A stretch of 64,000 nt of DNA, from the NCBI GenBank assembly GCA_951640195.1, contig OX621172.1, positions 1,240,001-1,304,000 of the forward strand, read 5' to 3'. The notes beneath the pieces were generated by a model. It was not told the origin of the DNA. It was given only the letters and a program-made list of their open reading frames with translations, and ran no database searches. Below are positions 24,382-34,516 of this stretch, piece after piece (position 1 is the stretch's first letter; each line of letters starts with the position of its first letter). Source of the stretch: Porpolomopsis calyptriformis. Lineage: Eukaryota; Basidiomycota; Agaricomycetes; Agaricales; Hygrophoraceae. Both the position numbers and the translations under genes were made by a program.

Positions 24382-24744
24382 GTCTCTACCCGCAGGCGCG
24401 GGGATGGGTGAAGGTTGGATGGCTGATTCGTCGTGCAGTTCCTTTCCGCGACCTATGGTATTTGGTAAATAGAGAAGAAGGGGAAGGAGGACTGGTTGAC
24501 TGTTTATCTGGGTTCCGAATTTTACCGGCGTCACTCTCCTGAGTTTTCTCAACTCAACCGCTGTGCTTATATGGCGCCATAACTTTGTTTTTAACGCTGG
24601 CAAGTGATACGATTTATATCCTGGGCAACATGGTATTAATGGGTTGTTTATTAAGGTCGGGTCGATGGTGTACTAGATGAGCATACGGTAAAGTCTACAA
24701 AGTTGGGATAGGTAAATGTCAGTATCATGTCAATATCGTCCGCC
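24382..24744. other. Intergenic between carrier and KNH-like gene
   Basis: These 363 bases lie between two minus-strand genes. An in-frame open stretch continues upstream of the carrier start, but it has no ATG, so no coding extension is claimed. No other feature was seen. Confidence 0.35.
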
Positions 24745-25280
24745 TCAGTTCTCGATCGTAAAGGCATCACTGTAGTTGCCTGAATCGCCAAACACTGCGA
24801 GAAGGATAAATGACTATGGTCGCGCAAGGGATCTAGCCTGTACTCACGAACTATTTCGTAATCTTCGCCAGCCGGGACTGAGGGTACTCGAATGACATGG
24901 TAACCCTCCAGGATGTCGAATCCCGACGCGAGTGGGTGATCTAGTCGACGTCAGGAGGCAAAAGATAGGTGAGCCAAATCCAGTACACACCCCAGTCTTC
25001 GAGCCCATTCTTAGCGAGCACAATCATCCCCTTAGTGTTCGTAATTTCGGCAGGACGATTGGAGGTATCCCTACCAGGACACTGAGCGTCACGAATCATT
25101 CCCCTGAGTTTGGGACTCAACGTACCAGGTGACTTTGTATTCGCTCCCGGTCTTCCAGACTGTGCCAGCGCAAGGATATGTCACGGGTGGGACGAATACG
25201 TCCTTAACTTTGAGAGGCGCACAAGCTACGAAGGCGAGCAGGGTGAACAGAAAGAGGAATCGAGTCATGCACGATATCAT
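24745..25280 (-). CDS. Small secreted KRE9/KNH-like protein
   Basis: Begins with a signal peptide, MISCMTRFLFLFTLLAFVAC, followed by APLKVKDVFVPPVTYPCAGT and VWKTGSEYKVTWY. That is the Ig-like fold found at the N-terminus of KRE9/KNH and Ser-Thr-rich GPI-anchored wall proteins. Later exons read NTKGMIVLAKNGLEDWG, DHPLASGFDILEGYHVIRVP and FGDSGNYSDAFTIEN before a stop at 24745. The protein is short, lacks a Ser/Thr-rich stalk and GPI signal, and so is probably freely secreted. The second gene of this family at 45611-46491 shares the FGDSGN block and the general plan. The ATG at 25268 is an alternative start. Its exact role is unknown. Confidence 0.7.
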
Positions 25281-25372
25281 GGCGACTTTGGGGTAGGTGG
25301 GACGTGAAACGATGAGGGTGAGTGTTGGATGTAGGATTGCTGGTTGGGTGGTACTTGAACCCATCGGCCATG

Positions 25373-25379
25373 CTTTATA
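25373..25379 (-). promoter_or_regulatory. TATA box of the KNH-like gene
   Basis: TATAAAG on the minus strand, about 93 bases before the ATG at 25280. The position fits a fungal core promoter with a short leader. Confidence 0.5.
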
Positions 25380-26408
25380 CTCTCGAGCTGGCGGCGAGTT
25401 GGCGGCGATAAGAACCAGGATCCGACATCAGGAGGGCACAGATGAGTTTTTTCTTTACGATGTCTTGCGCCCGGGCATGTTCACAACGTACAGCCCGCAA
25501 CTCTATCGACTGTATGATTAGTCGTTTTCGACACAAACTGCCCCGTTAACATGTCATTGATGAGCTTATGTGGAGAGGATTTTACTTCTGATGCCCCGAT
25601 GTCTTGCATGCAGTACATTCTGCAACGTACAGAAGGCAACCCAATCGGGTGCTCGGTGGGCTCATACATCCTTCATCGACAGAACACGGCACACGAACGT
25701 GCTGAGCATCACAGTCATCATTTCCTCCAGCCTACGAACCCTGAACGTGGTAGGAATCGGTCATCGCGGGGCTGTTCAGACGGCTTTAGTCAATCCCGGT
25801 CTTCCTGCTCCCGACCACTTTGCAATGCTCCGCAAATCCTTCCCGCTGTGCCCCCTTAGCATCGAATTCTTCAATAGGCTTTGATCAGTCTTATTTAGTC
25901 ACGATCCGGCCGTAGAAAGCATTGCTTTGCCTCAATCGGTCGCCTCGAGGCTTCGATCGAGGTACTTTTACCTATTGATGTGGTTTGATTGTCTTGGTCG
26001 GAAATTCACGTTCGCTCGTCGACTGATTTGCTATCGAAACACATTGTGTATGGTATGATATCTGCAGACTCCGTTGCATAGAATGGTGCCCGAAGCACAA
26101 AGCGCAGAATTTGCTTCTGTTTCTTTCCCCCCGTCCCCTCAGTCGTTCCTCAGATTTCTCACCAACCAATCTTCAAGGGGAAGCAGAGAATGGCCCCTCC
26201 ATCCCGCCGGCAAAAGCATGACAATCCATCTCGAACGATTCGAGACGTGGGACGCCCCCAAAAGCATGGAAAAGCTTAACACGGTATTTGAAGATACGGT
26301 GAACTTCAGGCAGAGTAACTCTGATTCGCTGAATGCAGTCGCGGTCAAGCAGCGCATTTACGTTTGGACGAATCCGCCACAATGCCACTTGCCAAACTTG
26401 ACACCACA
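25380..26408. other. Long divergent intergenic region upstream of RIF1
   Basis: About 1 kb without a recognisable gene. Several short open stretches exist on both strands, but none resembles a family or has a convincing splice pattern. The reading frame of RIF1 stays open upstream to about 26074 and includes in-frame ATG codons, so an N-terminal extension cannot be fully excluded. The MluI boxes that follow argue that this is promoter DNA. Confidence 0.35.
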
Positions 26409-26457
26409 ACGCGTAAATAAATGTAAATTAACGCGTTTAATTACAGCTGTCACGCGT
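26409..26457. promoter_or_regulatory. Three MluI cell-cycle boxes upstream of RIF1
   Basis: ACGCGT occurs at 26409-26414, 26431-26436 and 26452-26457, about 90-140 bases before the RIF1 start at 26548. Start-to-start spacing is 22 and 21 bases, close to two helical turns each. ACGCGT is the MCB site of the fungal MBF (Swi6/Mbp1-type) G1/S activator. The motifs are seen directly; S-phase regulation of RIF1 is inferred. Confidence 0.6.
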
Positions 26458-26547
26458 GACCAGCTACAGAACGTGTCTTGTACAGTCCTTACTTCAGGTA
26501 ATCACCCGTCTGAGTCTCGTTTCACGCCTACAGACAATCGCTTTGCT

Positions 26548-29500
26548 ATGGCTCTTCCAACCCCCCCAGGGACCTCTCATCGTGATAAGGAAAATCGCGT
26601 CCCTAGTGGAATGCGCGTCGTCTTCTCTCCGTACAATCATTATCGCACCTTGACGGCTGTTTCACCCCCAAAGTTTTCTATCGCAGCTAGTGCATCAAAG
26701 GATCCCCCAACAAAGTCGATCCTCAAGAAGCCACATCATGATCATGTCCTGCTGCCTTTCCCAGACGAAAATCAGAAAGAACCTACTCCCGAACCAAGCG
26801 ACCCTCTTACTGACGCGAAGTATCTGGAATCTCCTGTGTCTAAAATCGTTGGACCTGATCCGCCCCTGCGTGAACTGATCGAGTCGTATTCGATACTCGG
26901 TGGACGTCTTAGGGCAGCTTTCACCGACACAACCTCCACAAATAGATCCTGGCCATTACTCCTGCCAATTGAGACAAATCGTGACGCCCTTATTGACGCG
27001 TTTATTCGAGATCTGGGAAGGGCCCTGGTGGATCCACCGAAAATGGATTTTTTTGCAGAGGAACACTCTGCTGAGGAGAACGTGATGTTGCCCTCGCCCA
27101 AGGATACTCCGCCGAAGAAAAAAGGCATGAGCGCAGAACAGGCCAAGTATGCCAGGGATCTCTGCACGACGTGTCACGCTGTCATCAAGCTGCTTATCAC
27201 GTTGTTTACTCTCCCTGCGGCTTACAAGATTTTTACTAGTAAGTGCCAGGGTCTCGATTCGCCGGTTTGATAGCTCAACTCGGTGCAGGTGATCAATTGC
27301 GTGCTGTTATAATGCAAGTCGTAGCAATACCTATGGCTGATCAGCTGCCAACTCCCAATGCGCGAAAGACATGGATGTTGTCGATTGGGCTTTTGCAATC
27401 ACAGCGTCTGCCGTCTGAGGTTCTTGTGCCTACTGCAGATCATATAGCAATTGCCCTGAAGCGTGGCATCGACGGACGCTTAGGTAAGGAGGGGAAGAAA
27501 GGGGCTGGTAGCGATGGTTTGAAAGTGAGTAAGGGGTTGTTGCCCCTCCCCATGAGACAATCAACTTTTTTTCGCAGGCAATACACGACCTTGCCATCTA
27601 CCAACCCTCCACGTTTGTTCCAGCGTTTTCTCGAATCATCCCGTCGATTTTGTCCAACCTCTTAGAAAACGGTCTCGCTATTCGCGTCCAAGCGTGCACG
27701 GCTCTTAATGGGCTCGTCCTCGGATGCACCTCCCTACCCTTTTCTCCAGCACACGAACGTATATCAACCCACATATCTACCTTTCTCTCCGCTAGCTCTC
27801 CTGCTTCTCAGAGCCCTATGAAACCTACCCAAGAAGCTCCCATCATTCGTACCCTGCGGGCCACTCTGAACGCTACTTACCCTCAGCATGCGGCCCAAGG
27901 TCCAGCCTGGGCTCTGAGCGTCCTTGCGAGCTTCATAGTTTTGATGGGACCAGCGCTATACATGGATGCGAAAATGATAAACCTCGTTTCTTCTTTACTT
28001 CTTCTCTCCTTGCGTCACAAGAAAGGTGTTGTACGCGCCCTCGGGTGCCTGGTCTGGCGATGCATCGCTTGGGTCTACTTTCAGCCATGGTCAATGGAAT
28101 GCAACAAGGACGCGAATAGGAAGGATCGAATGAAACCACAAATTTCCTATTCAACGAACCCCCTTCAGATGATCAATCGAACTTCACAAGAGGCGGACGT
28201 GGATGTGCAAACCCAACTAAAACAACGAGAGGAAGGCAGGAATGTTCTATGGAAAGTGGTCAACTCGCTCGTGGACATGGGTGCTGGTGTTTATACCATT
28301 GCTGAACTACTGCGCGACGATACATCCCGTGACGACGCCTTAATGCGGGTTATGTCTGTCATTAAATTGATGGTCCAAAAGGGCGGGCAGACTTGTGGCG
28401 ATGCTATGGAGTTGGCCAAACGGTTCATTGCCTTTAACACCAAGACTGACGTGAAGGAGAGCAAAATGTTGCCAACAGCCTTGTTTTCTTCTGTGTCAAA
28501 TCTCCTGGCTACCGACTTCAAGTCACTCCTTGCGGTTGTACGACCGATGTTTAATCAGTGCCCGGGGCTAGAGGACGTACGGCCATTTACGCGTGAGGAA
28601 CTTGCCCAAGACTGGGTCTTCGACGACCTAATGGAGGTATGGAAAGAGGGGCTGGCTAGCCTTGAGATGGTAGAGGATGTCGACACACCGGTTTGTGAAT
28701 TCCTCTACATTTTGTCAGGATTATTTTAATAAGCGATGGTTAGGCGGAGGTTACAAGCATATGGGGGGGCTTGTTGAAAGCCAAGGTTGAGGTGCTTCAA
28801 GGTGCGACACTCGCCTCTTCCTACCGGGAATGCAACTAACTTCCCGGTCTCACAGACGCAGGCGATACAGTTGGAGCTTCGAAATTCCTAGCCCAGATGG
28901 TCAATCTCCTAATTAATATTTTGCAAGACCCCCAACTTGACCTCACCGACAAAGAAGGGCCTCCAACAGTGCCAAACACTCCAACTAAGGAGCCCCACAG
29001 TAGCCCTGAAATTCCTGAGGCACCCGTTCCGATCCGTCGTTCAAATATAGCTTTGAAGTTAAATGTCACACGAGATCTGTGGTCTATCACTCGCTTAAAC
29101 GTCCCTCCTTTACTGCTCAAGGAACCCGCAGCAACATTTTTTGCCAATCTCATAGGAGACGACCAGGAATTCTTGATGGCTATTGATACTCAAGACGCTT
29201 GCCAACAATGGGCGCTCCTCTGCGCTGACGTATTATCGTGTTGTGGCGTTGATGAGGTCAACTTGTTCTGGGGAGCAACAGCGAAGGATCAGCCGAAGTG
29301 GGAATGGTTACCTCATGTATGCCAACTAATGTGGAAAGCTTTTGTCTCGAAATGGACGGAAAGCGGACCAGAAAGCTGGGAGCAGGCGGCTATCTTGCTT
29401 GGGGTCCCTTTAGCGTGAGTTTTTTTCTGGTTTATTTTCTTTATCGGCAACAATGAATTAATGTTGTTGGATTATCTAAAGTGATGCGACAACTTGGGAT

Positions 29501-31609
29501 CTGAGCAACGACGATTTTATTTCCTGGGACAGCTTCTTACGCTGCGTCGTCAACCTCGCCATGCGTAACAAGGTCACCTTGTCTATGGCCCTGGACCACG
29601 TCGCTGACGTCATTGTGCAATATCGTAGCCCTACGTTTGCGCATTCTGCGCGTGTTGTTGAGATCCTCGTGTCTCATCTCCGGATGGCTGGAACACAGCA
29701 AATACCCAGCTCTCTTCTTCATTTGGTGAATGATGTCTTGCGATCGAGTTACCCCCCTGAGCCTTGCAATAAGGTTATTTCGATGTGGATGATCAGATCA
29801 CTCACTCAGCTCATTGATACCTGCCCCGCCGACTTAACGCAAACTTTGCTGGAGAAGGTGCAAGATGGCCTCAGCATATGGGTTGCGGACGAGTGTGGAA
29901 CCTTGAGTCAAGAAGAATACGTTTTCGATGTATTTGTTGTTTTAATATTAAACTCAGAAATGTTACTGATTTACGTGATTCAGATCCTTCCTTTGTATGA
30001 AACGACCCTGCTCAGTATCCGTCTTATTCCTTGTGGCGTTGAGACCCTGAACAGCCTGTCGCCTATCATTACATCGGCTTTTCGTGGGCGTGGTGATAAG
30101 CCTTCCTCAGCTTCTGAGGCTTTTGTCGAATTCTGGAACGCAACCTACTCTTCTGCAGATGAACCCGAAGGTGGATGGCCCCCTGAAATCCGAATCTGCC
30201 TTCAGTCCACATTTGGTACGCCCGTCACAGACCACGGATCTACCAACGACGGACAGGATGATACGACTTATGATCCTGAGAATTCGCTAAGCATCTCAAA
30301 CGGGGATCCCAGTGATTTTCCCGACAAGGACCGAGAAGATGAGGTCGAAAAACTTCCTTGCGTCCATGACAACACGGATAGCGAGGTGGTGCAGCCTGAA
30401 TCTCCTGCACATGATCTTGTCGAGGTGGTGCATCCGGGAAAGCCACCTGGACACGATGAAGGTCCATCATCTCTTGGCTCTCCTTCGCCCTCTCTTCCGG
30501 CCCACAGTCCGTCTATAAATGCAGAAACCCAGTTGAATCAGCCGACACATGAAGAGTCAGACCCTTCTCTACTCTTGCTCAAGACGCTTGAGACCTTTTC
30601 GCTTTTGAACGCCACGATGCATCCAATGACTCCCCCACATACGCGTGTCCCTCCTCCCTCTCCCTCAACTCCCATACGGCGCCCGCCGACAATGCTAAAA
30701 CGTACAACCGCGGTTCACTTAGCCAACGAGATCGGATCTAATACACGCGGAATGCGGGAAGACAAGGAAAACATCTCGCCCCAGATCTCCCCTCCAAGTA
30801 GCGATATTGCTGAACACGCCCCGTCTGTTTTGGGTAAACGTCGTATGTTGGACACAAAAAAAGAAGGAATTGTCTCGAAAAAGGTCAAAATCAAAAAGGT
30901 CAAATCAGTGTCGTTTTCGACCAGCATCGTCGACCCCTTGCTGCCTGAGAGTTGCCTTCCCACGAGGGCGTCGTTACTACATACACCGGTTAAGACATCA
31001 AGGACGCGAGAGGCAGAAGAATCTGGGGGACAGAATCCAAATCCGCCTTCGAGGAAACGTAAGGCAGTATTTATGGAGTCAGTCGAGGTTCCAACCCTAC
31101 GGGAGGTTAGAAGACGCAAGAGACAACGGACTATAGTTTTCGATTCCCCTAGTCCTTCGGATCGAAAAGCACGACGAGCTGGTTCCACCCCCAAACTGGC
31201 GCAGCGATCGGGGAGCTGCGAACCCGATCGTGACGGAACGGGACGGGAGATTCAGACAAGAAACCGAATCTTGACGTCGCTCATAGCCGTACAGGAAATA
31301 ATCGTGCCGGGGAGTGGTCAGTAGAATTTCACCATCAGACTGCAATGTCTGTCCGCTAACTTGTCGCTCTCAGATGATTCAACCGATTCATGTTCATCTC
31401 AACCACCCAAGGATCTCTCTTCGGATGATGACCCATTTGACGGCCAAGTTACTCCTCACCATCTCATCTCTCCACCTCCCCGTCGAGCACAAAAGACATA
31501 CCAAGACCCACCGAGTGACGATTCGACGCTGTCTGCTAGTCCCTCACGCGACGCTGTCGCTCGCCGACTCCAACGGGAGAACTCGTTCATACAGTTAGCC
31601 GTCTCATAG
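26548..31609 (+). CDS. RIF1: Replication-timing and telomere regulator Rif1
   Basis: Long protein of roughly 1,500 residues. The N-terminus carries RVVF at residues 23-26 (GMRVVFSPYN) and SILK at residues 57-60 (TKSILKK): an RVxF and a SILK motif, the pair with which Rif1 recruits protein phosphatase 1 to oppose Dbf4-dependent kinase at origins. A HEAT-type Rif1 N-terminal domain follows, with PLRELIESYSILGGRLRAAF, LLQSQRLPSEVLVPTADHIA, SILSNLLENGLAIRVQACTA, and GPAWALSVLASFIVLMGPAL. Repeats continue to about 30200. The last 450 residues are disordered, Ser/Pro- and Lys/Arg-rich. That tail includes KSVSFS, a possible extra phosphatase site. Introns lie at 27239-27288, 27525-27577, near 28699-28750, 28799-28856, about 29414-29481, possibly near 29930-29990, and 31318-31372. 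Confidence 0.85.
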
Positions 31610-31793
31610 ATTTCACCATTTTTATCATACCTCAAGTTGTATTTCTATTATTGCATATACAAATTTCATTTATCTTTTGGAGTGGCCTGGACCCTGCTAA
31701 AAACATATTAGATCACATGACTGCAATTCTCGTACGATCATCCGATTGCAGTACGTACGATTACACTTGGAATCTTTCTTTCTAACCCCCATC

Positions 31794-33841
31794 ATGTCGA
31801 AACAATTCCTAGATACCCCTTCAGCTCATGCCTCTTCTCTCGTTGGTTTGGCAGACAATGCTTTGAACCACATCCTCGGAGTTGTTTTCCAAACCGGTTG
31901 GAGTCCAATAACGCGGTGGGCGGAGGCTGCAGTCATTGCGTATGTCAACGTAAATTCTTGCACCGAGTCTATCTTAACCTCACAACCCAAGTTTAATGCG
32001 AAACATCACCATGGGACAATTGCGAGTCTTGACATTTTCTCATATTTACACTTTCCCTTCTCCATCCGTCCAAACTAAAAATGAAAAACCCGATTTAAAG
32101 GCCGAGCTCCGGGTTGTTAACGACGCATTCTGGGTCCGTTTGTGTGCAATGGGTGATCTTGGTTTCGCAGAGGCGTATATGTATGGTGATGTCGAGTGCG
32201 ATGATTTAGTATCGTTGTTCCAGGCAAGCCTATTTCACCATGCCCTCGAGGAAACTCCTTGACACTCCAGAACATCTCACAGATCTTTCTCGACAACCGA
32301 GAAAATTTGTCAAATCTAAATTCGCTGGTTTCTTATTTGTTTACAATTCCACAAAAGCTTACATCGTACCGTTTCTTGAATACGATTGGGAATTCTCGCT
32401 CGAATATATCCGCCCATTATGATATCTCTAATGATATGTTCGCAGGTACGTCAATTTCCCGCAACACAGTTGATAATGACTCCCTCTGAGAATATTCTTT
32501 GTTTTTAGGATTCTTGTCGGAGGACATGACATATTCCTGTGCGATTTTTGAAGACCTCGACGGTGATCTCGACGGTAGCACTGATAGCCGTGCCCTGTGG
32601 AATGGCGGCCACGGTCTTCAGCGACTCGGAATCGGAAAGCCAACTCAACCCCAGCCTGCCGTCACATCGGGTAGACTAGCAGCCAACGAACTAGAGGTGC
32701 CAGAACTTCATGCTGCCCAGTACCGTAAACTCCGCCATGTCATCAAGAAAGCATGTATCCTTCCTGGCCAGCGCATTCTTGAGATCGGTTCAGGTTGGGG
32801 TTCAATGGCAATTATGATTGCGCAAACGATTCCTGGTACTACCATAGACACAATCACACTATCCGTGCAGCAACAGTCACTTGCACGAGAACGGATCGAA
32901 ACCGCAGGTCTCAGCGATAGAATCGCGATCCACTTGATGGATTACAGGGATATGCCAGCAGAATGGGAGGGCGTATTCGATAGGGTGATAAGTATCGAAA
33001 TGATTGAGGCAGTAGGAGCCGATTTCCTGGAGAAGTATTGGAACGTTATCGATTGGGCCATGAAAAAAAAAGAAGGCGTTGGGGTGGTCCAAGTTATTAC
33101 AATCCCAGAGCCTAGTGAGTGTGTTCCTCCCAGTTGGCTCCGAGCACGTTTATAGTTGTTGGCTATCGTAGGGTTTGACCGTTACATTCGCGAAATTGAT
33201 TTTATTCGCAAATGGGTAAGATGCCTTCTAAACATTTCCTAATTGATACTTACTTCGTCTAATGCAGAGTGTGTTATATTTCTTCAACTCATCCGGCTTC
33301 TGGTAGACTGATTGGCCAGTCTTTCCGGGTGGATTCCTACCTACTTTAACCCTACTCCTCCAGACCCTTCAAAAAGGCTCCTCTGGACGGCTTGTTGTAG
33401 ATTCCGTTTCTAACATCGGTCCGCACTATGCTCGAACACTGCGCGAATGGCGAAGGCGCTTCCTTGACCGGTTCGAGAGCGTTATTGTCCCTGCCCTCAA
33501 GAATGAATACCCTGAAGTAATGGGAGGTACCAGAGGCAGACAAGAGATCGAAGTTTTTAAACGCAAGTGGTTGTGTGCGTCCATTTATTAACTGATTGGG
33601 GCTGAAACTGATTCAGTTGAACGAACTCACAGATTATTAGTGAGTTTTCAGATTGGGTTCTCCAGTTTCGTTGCTGATACTTCGGTTAGTTGCTATTGCG
33701 AAATCGGCTTTACTACTCGTACTCTCGGGGGTAAGATCCTTCCGGAATCAACGGTCGAAATTTACTTATTTGATGTTAGATCACATTATCGCCTTTACCC
33801 GTGAAGGGTACAAAGATTATGGTTGCGATATTTATGACTAG
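31794..33841 (+). CDS. Cyclopropane-fatty-acyl-phospholipid synthase-like methyltransferase
   Basis: SAM-dependent enzyme expected to methylenate or methylate unsaturated acyl chains of phospholipids. Exons give MGQLRVLTFSHIYTFPSPS, FAEAYMYGDVECDDLVSLFQ, ISAHYDISNDMFAGFLSEDM and MTYSCAIFE. The SAM-binding motif is ILEIGSGWGSMAIMIA, followed by TLSVQQQSLARERIE and RVISIEMIEAVG. Near the C-terminus come FPGGFLPTLTLLLQT, SVSNIGPHYARTLREWRRRF and GFTTRTLGDHIIAFTREGYK. The intron at 32224-32282 has a GC donor. Near the 3' end a 7-base exon at 33643-33649 is needed to keep frame. The splice at 33221-33300 is uncertain. The full set of motifs suggests an active enzyme. Such genes are usual in bacteria and also known in fungi. 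Confidence 0.8.
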
Positions 33842-34516
33842 ATAACGCTAGATCCTTAGCTGAACAATCACCAGATGTCGAGCAGTAATCCAACAACGTG
33901 TAAATCACCCTGAAGACATTGCAGGGGTCTCGATTGAGCTGAGCTTGCCGATTTTTTTAGTTTGGCTCATACCCCTCAACAAACTCAATGCTCTTCGAGA
34001 AGTGTGTAGGTTGGCAATCCCCGCCGATGGTCTGAAATTGAGAACATTCGGTCCTTGACATGTAATTAGGTAGCAGATCCATACGCTCTCAAACGTTCGT
34101 TCTAGTCACTCTGCCAACTCTTTTCCCCGTCATGGATGATACCGGCGGGCACTCTCTTGGGACGGGTGAACGTTTGAGATGTAACCGATACACTGGACAT
34201 GATGCGACAACCGTCAGTCTTGATGAGCGAGGGTAAAAACTCAAACAGCCGGAATGGGTTTTCAAATGCGTCGAGGCGGGAAAGGGCGATGACATTGAGT
34301 TCCATGCAGGGTCTGATGGCATTGATCCAAGCGAGTTATGCCAAGACCTTTCGCGAATAACAGCTTTGCGATTTGAAATCTGAGGTCAGGTGCGATGTGG
34401 GATGAGGTATCAGCGTCACCTCCGTAGATAGTAAGGATGTAGCAGGCCGAAACTGTGTTCGCAAGACAGAATTGAAGAGTTGCGAATATTATCCAAGTGA
34501 TGTTCGGACGACACAT
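33842..34516. other. Region between CFA-like gene and RIF1-like gene
   Basis: No independent gene is supported. On the minus strand the frame after the RIF1-like stop continues as CRPNITWIIFATLQFCLANT. With an intron from about 34528 to 34457 it could add exons such as SACYILTIYGGDADTSSHIA, and perhaps a last exon ending near 34104 in GEKSWQSD. The RIF1-like gene may therefore be longer at its 3' end than drawn. Confidence 0.35.

Noticed and set aside
25551..25884. Two overlapping plus-strand open frames upstream of RIF1
   Set aside because: Composition is random-like, without domain, signal peptide or supported splice sites; similar frames occur on both strands in this interval.
26074..26547. 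In-frame extension of RIF1 upstream of the chosen start
   Set aside because: The frame is open but the segment shows no conserved pattern and contains three MluI boxes about 90-140 bases before 26548. The ATG at 26548 is followed at once by conserved docking motifs.
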